In this document: one piece after another, positions 14,498 to 25,732 of the stretch
Numbering within the stretch: position 1 is the stretch's first letter
How the letters are laid out: each line of letters begins with the position of its first letter
NCBI GenBank assembly: GCA_013420905.1
Contig: JAAXNY010000010.1
Location: forward strand, 1,426,001 to 1,490,000
Source: Collybia mongolica
Lineage: Eukaryota > Basidiomycota > Agaricomycetes > Agaricales > Clitocybaceae
Reading direction: 5' to 3'
DNA: 64,000 nucleotides
Position numbers and translations under genes: made by a program
Notes under the pieces: model-generated
What the model saw: only the letters and a program-made list of their open reading frames with translations
The model's database searches: none
What the model was told of the DNA's origin: nothing

Positions 14498-17400
14498 ATG
14501 CCAGTCAAGTTGATTGTCATATATAGTGGTCTTGTCAATCAGTCGGTCATTGCCATTGGGATTACGGTTATATGCGTTACGAGCCAAGAGTTAATGAAAA
14601 GGAGGAGGCGGGGGAACTCCCACAACGAAAGGCTTGGGAGCCGGGAATCTTGGGAGTTTGGATAGTAGGTGTTTTCCTGTTTGATTAATACCTGGTAGCT
14701 TGGTTCACGTTCAACTCTCAGCTTGTATCAAGGACGCTCATGGGCACGGTGAGGCTATTGTTGAGTCTATCTTATTTCGGATAGTAACATGGGACTACAG
14801 AAATCCTACCCCTCCTTCTCCAGCAGGATGGCCACTATCATGGGTTCAACAGGCCATTGATTTCCCGGAAGCAAGGCTCCTTGAGTTGCGAGGTATCGAT
14901 GCCACACTATACATACGCTTTTTACGTGCTTGTTGTACGTCTCCGTTTCTGTATCACTTGGATTCGGCTGACCTCACCGCTAGTCTGGTTTACACTGTTA
15001 CACACGCTAACGACTTTTCCCATCCTATTTCCCATTCATCTCGAGTTCTCCGAAAGTACAGTCTCACCTAAGTCTATGACACGGGCCTCCATATCGTCAC
15101 TCGTAACTACCACAAAAGGCTTATCGTTATTATGGATTCACATATGCCTGCTATTTTGGGTAACATTCACATGGATGGCAACGTTGCTGTGGGTGTGCAA
15201 TGGTGCCTTTCGACTGCGTGCCGGGAGTCTTTTGATTGCCAAGAAGCTGGTCGCGTCACCTCCGTTGTGCGATGTCGATAACAAGTACTATCCACCCCCT
15301 CATCCTCAGTACGGCTTCGCAGAGGTACCAATCCTTGATCGAGACCATCCAAACAGAGGCCTTAGACTACGCACCATCATGATTTCAAATATTCCTCATC
15401 AACTGAGAACAGAACAGCTTCTCAAAGAGTATTTCGAGTATTACATGTCCCGAAAGCTCGAAAAGCCATCTATGGGAATCACGTCATCGACTCAACCCGG
15501 GTTTCTCAATAAATCCTTCGCCTTCCTCTTCAATCGTGCCAAACGTATTCCTGCCCACCTGCCACCGATCCCATTGATTCCACATTCGGACGGCCGCTCG
15601 GATTCATCAGACGCAAAACACGAGCCGGCCACTACTTCAACCGCCTCGAATTCTGACGACATTCCAATCATTGAACGTGTGGTAATAGCCCGTAAGATGA
15701 CCGAATTAGCCTCACTCTTGGAGCGTCGCGAGGAAATCTTGCGTCTTCTCGAAACAGCACATATCAAGCTTGCACAAAAGACTTTGTTCGCGGTTAAAGC
15801 AGCCATGGACAGAAGGGTCGCGAACAAGCCCATGGCTTCCGGGAAAACAAGAGCAGCTGAAATTGTCAGGAAGAGGCGGTCACTCGCGGTGGATCCAGAA
15901 ATTGGTGAACCTCAGGAAGCTACCCTTGATGAGCAAGCGCGCATGGGTCAATTGATCGAGGTCATTGGGCCTTTTGTTGAAGAATTTTGTATAGAAGACT
16001 CGCTTGCTCGGCGTTCAAAGAAGGCAATATCTGCTTCCTCAAAGCATGCTTTTCGCAAGCTCAGGTCGCAAGGCTCTGAAGACTCGATCGATAACCAGTC
16101 GCCAGCCACCCGAGTCTACCCTCCCTCTCCACCACCTGGCCAACGTCCTCGCCATGAACAGACAATCTGGGAAGCCCTACACAGTCTTCCACGAAGTAGC
16201 CTTGATGCGTATCAACCTCTCGTCAATCTCAGCCACGTCTTTCGCGACAAGGTGGTTCCATCCATCGATTACTATACGGCCAAGCTCAACTTACTGTCTT
16301 CGCTCGTGACGGAAAATAGGGCCAAGGCTGTCACTGATTACGACCCAGTATCAACAGCCTTTGTCACTTTTGCTGACCCCGCTGACGCGAGGAGGGCCTG
16401 CAAATATCTTGCGGTGCACCCCAACAATCCTCTGGCATGTCTCGTTACAATGGCTCCTATGTATCATGACTTAGACTGGATCCGAGTGATGAAGTCTTCA
16501 TTCAATGCGGAGGTAAGCCCAATACCTTACGTTATCTTAAATGCAGGCTTTCTAAGAATTTGGGCAGTTTGTCAAGGACTGGGTGGTTAACCTTGGTGTC
16601 TGGTGAGTTCTCTTTCCCAGCTTCATGCCAATAAATTGAGCTTACGACTCATGAAGGGGGTTCACTTTGTTCTGGTTGTTCCCGGTCTCCTTGTTGGTTG
16701 GTCTGGTTTCCATTCAGAACATCAGTCTTTTTTGGCCCAGTCTTGTGAGTTCTTCAGACGTTATATAACCCGCCTACTCTGAAATCCTTTTTAGAAAGCT
16801 TATTTGGACCGACATGCATGGGAGGAGGAAGTTATACAGTCCTTCCTGCCAACCCTTCTTGTAGCACTTCTCGCCCTCCTCATACCCCTTATTCTTCTCC
16901 TGATAGCCAAGAAAGCTCACACAATAACGACCCTTTCAGCTCTTCACGACAGAATTATGACACGTTACTACAAATTTCTTATCGTCAATGTCTTGGTATT
17001 CTTCTGTGTGGGGACAGCAGCCCTACAGTCTTTCCTGCAATCTTTCAAGTCGACTGTGCGCCCAGATATCCTAAAAACTGTTGCAGACAGTTTTCCCACA
17101 GCAGGTCCATTTTATGTTGGTTGGCGTAAGTTGTCCTCCCTTCGCTAGAACGTAGCCCGAAACTAATATACACCAGTCATTTTTACGACGGCCATACATG
17201 GAGGTTTCGAAATTGCTTTATGTGAGTGAATATACGTTTTACTTGTCACCTTGGCTAACTTTGTAAATGCAGTCGGAGTAAGTTCTCCGTATTGTGCAAA
17301 CACCTTAACTAAAACCATGTTTTCTAGCTTCCTTTAATTATGTACCCCAGCACCTCACGACAAGTTGTACCGTGCGTATTTCGCATCCATAAGATGTTGC

Positions 17401-19459
17401 TGCTCTAAAGCCCAACACAGGCGGAAACGTGCCGTTGGTATTCGACCCCGTACATTTAACTTCTACTGTGAGATGTGAATGTCATAGTAATGGTCTCATT
17501 CTCACAATCAACTTTCTAGATTGGCTCCCCAATCATTTATTAGTATTACATGTGCTACTGTTATTCTCCGTCTTCAACCCCTTTGTACTCCCATTCGGAA
17601 CATTATATTTCTTCATTCAATCCGGTATGTCGACCCACCACTTTTCGTTCGCCCATTTTCCGTGTATGTTGACATTTGCATAGGTGTTGTAAAGAATCAA
17701 GTACGCGCCAAGAACGGCACTGCCGGGTAATTACTAATGAGCAAACCCTTCTACAGCTAATTCACGTATACGCCAAGAATTACGAAGGAAACGGACAGTT
17801 GATTCTTATACGGATTGTTCGGTATTCATTAGATGGTAATTCTTCAGCACACATAAAAAATACTTTACTAATCTACTCTAGGTCTAATTCTTGCACAGGT
17901 GGGCCTAGTCCTCAAAACACTCAGAGCTATACTTATTCAATGGTCGCTCAGGCTGTTTTCTTGGCATACATGGTTGTATTGAAGAAGAGCGCAAACGTAG
18001 GGCTCGCGGCCTTCCTGATTGTTTTGACCTCAATCACCAAGCTCTTGTAAGGGTGAACGCCCCCCATCAATGATTATCGCATTAACAGATATGAATCAGG
18101 ATGACCCGCATGTGTCGCGCACAGTTCGAACAAGATGACATTGCAGAAGCGGAAATACTTTGTGGCCGTTACCCCGAATCGGAACGTGGACAAGAAATAT
18201 TCAACGAGGAAACTGCGAAAGACAACATTGATCAGAGTGGGATAGGCCTAATTCAAGCAACCCGTCCTCGTTCATCCATGTTTACGTGGAGGCTACCTGC
18301 TTGGGTCAATTTTTCATATTCCACCTTGCAGCACCGACCCCAGCGCCAGCGTCGACGGAAGCCTAATCCCTTCGGGCCTCAAAGCCAGAATTTCTCTCGG
18401 CTGAACTCTGTCTCCCAAGACCTGTCTAGAGTCATGCAGTCCGGCTCGCGACTCCATCCAAAATCTACTTCTAGCCTAGCGCATCAGGAGCCTCCTTGGG
18501 GTGGACCATCTGTCAAGCCAACAGCTAACGACTTTTTCGGAATCGATGACCCCGGATCAGGGCCAGTGGCCGATCATCCTCCCCCGGTGCCTTGGGATGA
18601 CCAAACTGTCGATGATTTACCCTATGACAATCCATTCTATACGAGGGCATTTGCTAATGTCTTGTGGTTGCCCCGAAATCCTACAGATATCTTGGACCTC
18701 GATGATACCATTGACCTAAAGGTATCTCTGACCGTGGATCCTACTGCAGGGAAGCTCGGAACATGGCTTGGCTTACCCCAAACCGCTTCCCCGGACGAAA
18801 TACCGGAGGAAGGAGGACCACCCCCTGCATCCCCAGCTCACCGCTCGAGCTCTGGGGACACCACAACTTTCCCCTTGATTGATGGCACCGAAGAAATAGA
18901 TCTGCCTTTGGCCATAGCTAGACGCGTCAAGTCTAAAGAAGATGGGATTGAGAAAACTGTGCGGCCAAGGCGACCATCTGCCTATCGGAACAAGGTTAGC
19001 GAAGGAAGTATCGGCCCGGCTCCAGGTTCAGGACCGGGACAAGTACACAGACGGCCTTCGATATTGGATGATACAGCTTTACCATTAGCATTGCGTTCTT
19101 TCTCGGACGGCAACAGTCGGGGCAGGCCAACAGGCCGCGGCAGATCTTCGTCAATTATGTCTGCTTTGCAACTTCCACCGCGAATCCATCGCTCACGCTC
19201 TACGGATCACGAATTTGGCACACGTCCTGATCTCCATGCCCAAGCTGAATTTGTAGCAGCAAATATCTCGGGATCCCGATTGTCGTTATCGATACCATCA
19301 CGTCCCAATAACCTCTCGGCATCTGCAGCCATTACCTGGGAGGTTATGGCGGAGGAGAGCGCTGCCCTGCACGACCGCATAGAAGGCGAGCAAGCTGAAG
19401 CGAAATCAGTCACTACGAAATCATGGTTGACGTCGTGGATGTTCAAGAAGCCCGATTGA
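14498..19459 (+). CDS. CSC1/OSCA-type cation channel (DUF221, RSN1/Phm7 family)
   Basis: Multi-pass membrane protein of the osmosensitive calcium-permeable channel family (OSCA/TMEM63). Exon 1 (14498-14664) gives the first membrane helix (LVNQSVIAIGITVICVTSQE), followed by the conserved RRRRG, GSRESWEFGYLYQGRSWA and GWPLSWVQQ segments spread over three small exons. The large exon ending near 16510 holds two further helices, then the cytosolic Phm7-type domain (two halves, including TIMISNIPHQLRTEQLLKEY and STAFVTFADPADARRA), with a Ser-rich insert. The 7-TM block follows (for example FTLFWLFPVSLLVGLVSIQN and LLVALLALLIPLILLLI) over many small exons to about 18110. A soluble tail of about 440 aa, rich in Pro/Ser/Arg and ending SWLTSWMFKKPD, is specific to fungi. 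Start chosen at the ATG that leads directly into the first helix; an upstream exon is not excluded. Confidence 0.9.
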
Positions 19460-19784
19460 TTGATGGGGGCATATTTTGTACGAATTTCTCTTCTAATGTT
19501 CACGACAATTTGATACCTCGGAATAACCATAGACACCGCATACATATTCTTATACCATGATACCTACTGCATACCACGCGCGTGACCCTGCGACGCGATC
19601 CTCGACAACCATGTCATGTAATTTAACTCCTTTATTTCTATTTTCCCGTTCCCGACGTTTTTCCTACGGTCGGACTTCGCGAAATGGCCATGGAGCGAGA
19701 CTTAACCGAGTTTTTATCAAGAAGTCGGAAAGTACTTAAAGAGACTTTAAACAGGTTCCCCCTTCCTCAATACCTTGTTTCAAT
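19460..19784. other. Intergenic, CSC1 3' end and GH131 promoter
   Basis: 325 bp. No coding or RNA gene recognised. This stretch precedes a secreted carbohydrate-active enzyme and would carry its regulatory sites. Confidence 0.35.
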
Positions 19785-21114
19785 ATGGTCGCTCTCAATT
19801 GGGTCCTACTTTCTGCTTTCGCCGTTACTGCACGTGCAGGAACAACGATATGGTCTGGCAGTTTTAACCCGTTCACGACCGTCGCAGATTTCGACAAATG
19901 TAAGTCTTTGTACCTAATCTCGTCTCTCTCTTTCTCACCCATATTGTAGGGTCCTGGGCTAACCAGGTCGGCACATACCAATGGGTGAGCGAGTAAACTC
20001 GAGGGTACGAAACAAATTATAATCATTTGTGCAGTACATCCATGGAACCCAACCAACATCTCACTACTTGGCTCTGTCACCATCATACAAAAACCCGGCT
20101 ATCGCAAGCGAAAACAACGGGCTCAAGATGACTATTGACTCCACCGCGACATGGAATTCGCAGATGGAGAGAGCTGAGCTGATCCCCCAGACCACTGCCA
20201 ACCTTGGGACTGGTACCTTGTACTATCACTTCTCCGTGAAGCGATCCAACACCAACGCTCCTGACGTGCGCCCCGATTAATGCGTAGCTACCCCCAGAGC
20301 TAATGATTCTCGTAAACATAGTCCACACTCGAGCATCAAGTAGCCTTCTTTGAGAGTCATTTCACCGAGGTGCGGCATTCATTCAGAGATGAGGCTGCAT
20401 GTGGAAAACCTAACAATATATTATCCGCAGCTGAAATACGGTGTTGGGTCCAAGCCAACCAATCTTGTATGGATGGTATCTGGGCAAGAGAAGTGGAGCA
20501 CCCCTTTCACCGCAGACACCTGGTTCAACTTTGCCTATGACATCAATGTGGGTTCACTCGTCGTGTCGCTGGTATGACCTTCCCCTTTATCACTCAAATT
20601 CACAGTTCTCGGCGGGAACAGTTGGGCTCTGGGCATCCACCGGGTCTTCCCCCTTGACCAAAGTTGTGCAAAACGTCGCTGCCTCGACATCCACCAACTC
20701 AGCCGACTGGCATCTTGGCGTTCTCCGCATTGTTAACACCCAGGCTCCCGAAGATTGGTACTTCAGCGGTGTCTACATTGAAAATGGACCCATCAACACC
20801 GTAATCGGCACTGGCGGCGGAGGAACCACCACCCCACCTACCTCATCCACCCCTACGACCACGCCGCCTATCTCCACCACAACCACCGCCACTGGCCCAA
20901 CCCAGACCCAATGGGGCCAATGCGGAGGTATGTAAATTCTTGCAACGATGTAGACTCGCATAAATTTGCCATTACAGGAAACGGGTATACTGGGCCTACA
21001 ACTTGTGCTAGTCCCTTCACATGTGTCGCCGTCTCGCCACCATACTATTACCAGGTTTGTTTCCTGCTCCCGAGTCGTAGACATGCTGATTATGAATGAT
21101 ATCAGTGCCAATAA
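19785..21114 (+). CDS. GH131 beta-glucanase with C-terminal CBM1
   Basis: Secreted plant cell-wall degrading enzyme. The first residues are a signal peptide (MVALNWVLLSAFAVTARAG), then the GH131 catalytic domain beginning TTIWSGSFNPFTTVADFDKW, with WSWANQVGTYQWYIHG and, later, the ELKYGVGSKPTNLVWMVSGQ region. A Gly/Thr/Pro-rich linker (about 20810-20905) leads to a fungal-type cellulose-binding domain, CBM1, with its four cysteines and aromatic residues (QTQWGQCGGNGYTGPTTC then FTCVAVSPPYYYQCQ). GH131 enzymes act on beta-1,3/1,6- and beta-1,4-glucans. The exon from 20322 to about 20370 (STLEHQVAFFESHFTE) is placed between introns starting at GTGCGC and GTGCGG. The last exon is only three codons long (Cys, Gln, stop) after the intron ending at 21105. 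Confidence 0.93.
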
Positions 21115-21242
21115 ACGACAATTAACCTTTGCCGTTGAGATTTCCGAGGGGACATTGGTGTAGGGGGTCGGACACAATTTATTAGGAGCAAGTTCAGGCT
21201 GTTTGTATATACAATACAAGAAATTGACAGATACACGATAAA
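21115..21242. other. Convergent gap, GH131 and SOD
   Basis: 128 bp between the two stop codons; it serves both 3' ends. Nothing else recognised. Confidence 0.4.
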
Positions 21243-22084
21243 TTAAGAACTGATACCAATGACACCACACGCGGCCCTGCCCCCGGCATTCCCTGTCTTG
21301 CGGGACTCGTCATTTCCACCCTGACCTAGGTCGTCGGTCCCCTGTAATAATCATAATCAATAAATAAAAACCTCGGAAATAGATATATTTCTTGCACTCA
21401 CAGTATGAACGACAATTGCCCGACTAACATACAAGACCCGTTTTATTAGGACAAATATAGATATTTACAATAGCTCTGAGCTCACCCGACAATACTGAAG
21501 GGACCATTGAGGGATATTTGGGAGTCCTGAAAGTCGAAAGTCGCGATTCCATCCTTGTCAGTCTTGATGTTACCAAGATCGCCAACGTGTCGATTCGTGT
21601 CACTAGGAGCTCCATGGGTTCTACCGAATGGATTGTAGTGTGACCCTGTAGAGAGACAACCATTTGTAAGGTCGCCAAATTGGCTAAGAGGGATTCAGCC
21701 CGATTGCCAGTGGAGAAGGGGATGGGAAAACGGACTGGACATGAAAACCACGCAACGAGTTGGGGTCAAGGCCCTTCAAGTCACCTTTGACAGTGACTGG
21801 GAGGCCGATAGCAGTCTGCTCGAAAGTTACAGTGCCATTAACACTAGATTCGCCTGAGAGGATGACAACAGCCTATGTATGTCATTTTAGGAATACAGAA
21901 TTCAGATCATATATTCAGGCCACATGGTGCGAACCTTTGTAACAAATGCTTTTGATGTCACGTCTGGGCCACTGAACCAAGAAAAGACCCAGAAAGCGAG
22001 GGAGAGCCCGAGAACGCCTAGAGTAGCCAAGAGCAGCTTTTGCTGAGGAGATCGTTGCTTTTTCACTGGATTATAAGAGTCCAT
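21243..22084 (-). CDS. Cu/Zn superoxide dismutase with N-terminal membrane anchor
   Basis: Converts superoxide to oxygen and hydrogen peroxide. The protein begins with about 19 polar/basic residues ([16 protein letters not shown]), one hydrophobic helix ([20 protein letters not shown]) and then the SOD domain, a type II signal-anchor layout that would put the enzyme on the lumenal/outer face. Copper and zinc ligands are present: GFHVHQFGD, then [16 protein letters not shown] and [10 protein letters not shown], and a final [14 protein letters not shown] with the usual Gly-rich end ([11 protein letters not shown]). The His-Val-His motif is split by an intron whose GTCCGT donor follows CA. Canonical cytosolic SOD1 has no anchor; here it is clearly in frame upstream of the SOD fold. 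It is divergent from the CE16 gene. Confidence 0.92.
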
Positions 22085-22337
22085 GACAGGAAGATGGAGC
22101 AAGGAAGCGAGCTAGTCAGACACATAATATGGTTCAAATTTGCGCACAGACCATACGTTACTGCATAAAATTCTAAGTTGCGTCACAGCTGACCTAATAC
22201 TTTAATCGGATTGTCGGACCGTCACCGCGCCGACTGTGGTCCGACGTAAATACGAGTCAGGCTATCTCGGTTTCTGCGTTGACTTGAGTATAATAAGTAT
22301 TGCTATAACGTTTATTATATCAGATCGCGCACTTAAT
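22085..22337. promoter_or_regulatory. Shared divergent promoter, SOD and CE16 esterase
   Basis: 253 bp between divergent start codons of the SOD and the secreted esterase. The stretch before the esterase is AT-rich (including TATTATAT-like sequence near 22310), possible core promoter sequence for that gene. No specific binding site is claimed. Confidence 0.45.
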
Positions 22338-23792
22338 ATGCTATCGTATCTCTCTTGCCTTGCCAGTCTTCTTTTCGTCTCTCGTACCCTCGCCCATCCG
22401 ACGAAATTTGATTGGGATGCTATCAAATATGTTTATGCCTTTGGAGATTCCTACTCGTTCGTTCAAGGTACACGAGGCTTCGCTAACTTTAGGTGGGTAC
22501 TTCGTGTCCTCCAAATGTTCTGAGGCATTTCATATCGTTACATAAGCTTCATTGGGGACGCTCTGAACTTCCCGTTCACGCCCACCGAGTTGTTAACAAA
22601 CGAGATAATCCCGAGAAACGTACGCGAGAGAACATCCCAACCGACGTCTACTGAGTCCATATAGACTAGTTCTGAAGGCTCAAATTGGGTATACTCGTTA
22701 CCGTGTCACTGAATACCCTTTGATGGTTGTGCCCCCCATTAGTTAGAGTATCTGACAGGTTGTTTTCGGGGCCGCCCCTCGACATGCTCGAGACAATTGT
22801 GGAATTTTGCATTCGCTGGTGCAGATATCGACAATGCATTGTAAGCTCTGAAGCTGCATATGTTAATCATGATCTTCGCCAGTCGACGAGGTGCACGCAG
22901 GCTTACCCCCCACCACAATTACACAGTTTCACTCGTAGACCAAGTAAAACAGTGGGTGACTTACGCGTCTAATGTGATCCCACATCCCGTTGGTGAAACA
23001 TTGGCGTCTTGGTGGATTGGAATCAACGACACAGGCGACACGATCAATAATGATACGGTACATGGCATGCTACTATAGCATTCAGAATCTATTTGACCCA
23101 ATACGAAAAAAACAGATCACAGACTTTAACGCATTTTGGGAATTGGAGATGTCTTCATATTTCAAAGCGGTGGTAAGATTTCTGCTCGCCAAGAATTTGT
23201 CCCTCGTCCATTCGGTGAATTCTTAATCTTCAGCAACTGGCATATGATCGTGGCCTTCAAGGCCACCTCTTCATCAACGTTCCACCAGGGAATCGCACAC
23301 CCGCGTCTGTGGGCAATTCAACTAAGGCGGCCATTCAAAAGCTACACATCGACCAGTATAATAATATCCTTATTAAATACGTCTCCAGATTCGCAACAGC
23401 TAATCCAAGTATGTCGCTCTCGGGGCTGGCTGTGTTTGAGGTGTGGTAATTCCCTTTTCTTTTTTCTTCAGGTGCAACTGTGCTATCCTTCGACGCGAAT
23501 ACCTGGTTCAATGCCGTCTTAGACAACCCGACTACCAATGGCTTCGCTAATGTCACTTCGTGATATTTTATTACTTGTTTCATCTCTTATATTATTTATT
23601 AACAGCGTCGCAGGTTTTGTACATGTTCCAATCCGACTGGTTACTTCTGGTACAGTATGTCGTTTGTTCCTCCTGTTCTCATTGCACCCGATCTAATCGC
23701 GTGTTTTAGATTCGGGGCATCCCACTCAGGCAACTCACAAATTACTTGCAGCTGCTATCGAGGCGCTGCTGCGCGTTTCATCATCATATTAA
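22338..23792 (+). CDS. Secreted GDSL esterase, probably CE16 acetyl esterase
   Basis: Predicted to remove acetyl groups from hemicellulose oligomers. A signal peptide (MLSYLSCLASLLFVSRTLA, cut near HP) is followed by the nucleophile block YAFGDSYSFVQG, in which the GDS serine starts the catalytic centre. Further blocks are FAFAGADID (glycine of the oxyanion hole), WWIGINDTGDTI (asparagine block) and, near the end, FWYNSGHPTQATHKLLAAAI with the catalytic histidine; in this last block the Asp/His pair is written as NSGH. About eight exons; the 22626-22670 and 22690-22750 introns join NEIIPRN to TSSEGSNW and on to LEYLTGC. N-glycosylation-type sites are frequent (NDT, NNT, NRT, NST, NVT), in keeping with secretion. 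Confidence 0.87.
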
Positions 23793-24080
23793 AGACGACG
23801 TCACTACAGTACGCTAGGTTATACGATTAAAAGTGCAGTACTGCGGAGACCTGGGCAGTCCAGGTTGACACATTTACAAACCATGTATGGCAAGGCAACA
23901 TAACTGATGAGAAAGCGATGAAACAATAAAATACGAGGCAGAATCTAGGGAAACAGCCCCGCCTTGCCCGTAAGGATAATAAATGAAAGGAGTAAACTGT
24001 GGGCGGCGAGAGTACTAGTGTTCAATCCAAAATAGAAAAGGAGATAAGAAGATATGTGCATGCTTTAGTCCTGAATACGT

Positions 24081-25392
24081 TTAGAAGAAAAGATATGTAG
24101 TGATGAAAACTCCAAGCGCGATAATTACGACCACTTGGAGTGGTACGCCTTCTTGTTGGTGGTAGTGGCTATCATCGATGGCAGTTGCAACGTCAGTTTC
24201 GGTAAGGCTTCCAACGTCAGACAACGCCCTGGTTCGCTGCCTGAGTTCAGTAGGAGCAGTTGTAGACATAGTTGCAAGTGTTGCGCGCAGTCGGTCAATC
24301 TCCGCCTGCGCAGCCTCGTATTTTGCCACCAATTCTACGTTCGGATTTTGAGGGAACAGGATTGGTGCGGGGATAGGCGCTGGCGTAGAAATAACCTGAG
24401 GTTGAGGCGCAGGCTCATGTTGCAGCTCTGGTACGAGTTCTGGCGCGGCAGGTGGAACTGGGGAGGCGGAGATATGGTCAAAAGTGGTGGTGTGAAAATC
24501 GCGTCCGGAGGGGTCGTCATGGGAATCCTCGCGTGCCACCAAGAAATCGGCCGGGGGTGTCGCTGGGCGAGGGGCATCTTGAGAATATTCATTGAATTCA
24601 GGGATGGGTTCCGAATGACCATTTGTTTTAGGATGTTGTCGAACGGTGTCAAACCGCTGTGTATGTGTAAGGGATGGCTCGAATCTGATAGATTTCTGGA
24701 CTTACCGAATCGCCTGTGTTAATGAACGAGCTCACGTTTGGTGGCTGCGGTACGGCAGTTTCATCTTCTTCCTCCAAGGTCTGCCCCTCCGAAGGCAGAT
24801 AAGTCACTCTAAGCTTCTGCTGATGAACTTTCCCTTCCTCACTTCCCTCTGGCATCGCCCACTGAAAGAGGGTTCATTTCCTACGATAAGCACAGTCAAA
24901 TAGAGGATGAACATACGATATCATGGAGGGCCATTGTCTCTTTCTCCGTAGTGATGAGGGTGCTCTGGATGAGGAATTTATCCTTGCATTTTGCATTCAG
25001 TGGGGGCTCTTCTCGGAGAGCCTGCAACATAACTATCCCGGTAAGGTGATAAGTCTCGGTGCTAGCGTCAGACTTATGCATAAGACACGCACCAGAAACA
25101 TCGACACTTTCTCCAGGCTCGACCCTTCCAGAGTTAGGCCGCACGCAGTAGAGCTTGGAGAGACAAGATCTCAATACTTCTATCCGGTACAGGCAACGGA
25201 AAGCGCACCTTCGGAGCCGTTGTCTTGACTTTGAAAGCGATAGGCTGGGAATTATTATTTGTGATTGTCAGGGAACGCTTGACCAGCTGAGTGAGCGGCC
25301 CTAGGGGGTGTCAATGGGATGTAAAAATATGGGGGATTAAGATCGTTACTTTTGAAGCCGAGTGAGCTACTGGGATTGAGTGAGACGGACAT
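24081..25392 (-). CDS. SCS2: VAP family ER membrane protein (Scs2-like MSP domain)
   Basis: Tail-anchored ER protein that tethers the ER to other membranes by binding FFAT-motif partners. The N-terminal MSP domain starts MSVSLNPSSSLGFKRPLTQ and continues LVKRSLTITNNNSQPIAFKV, then LYCVRPNSGRVEPGESVDV and KDKFLIQSTLIT, the classic VAP strand pattern. After the MSP domain come a charged, Pro-rich linker, a short coiled coil around VELVAKYEAAQAEIDRLRAT, and the C-terminal anchor PLQVVVIIALGVFITTYLFF at the very end. About six exons. The first intron starts after GFKA and ends at CCCTAG. The region 24550-24650 reads in a frame with PKTNGHSEPIPEFNEYSQ, joined after the intron ending TACACAG. Confidence 0.9.
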
Positions 25393-25732
25393 TTTTGAGA
25401 TGGGGGATGGGTGCAGCGTGGAGAGTTTAAGGTGGTGCCGACTAAAGAACGAGTGAGCCACGTGGTCTCAGCCAAACACAGACACTCCGGCCCTGCGGCC
25501 ACGACCTTTGCGCTCAACAAACGAAACTTCGCACTGTACGTATGTAGAAACATCCACATGCTATTCACATGGGGTCTATGTTGTATTATGAGGTAGATAT
25601 TAGATGGTGTATATCAAAAAGACGTCGTCAACGTGTAATGAGCAGGGATTTCCCCAAGCTGTCAATATCCATATCGTAGTAGCGATAGTAAGAAATGAGC
25701 CTCCGAATATAATGGTAACGTAACAAAATCCT
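25393..25732. other. Intergenic, ABC transporter 3' end and VAP promoter
   Basis: 340 bp between two minus-strand genes. No gene recognised. Confidence 0.35.
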
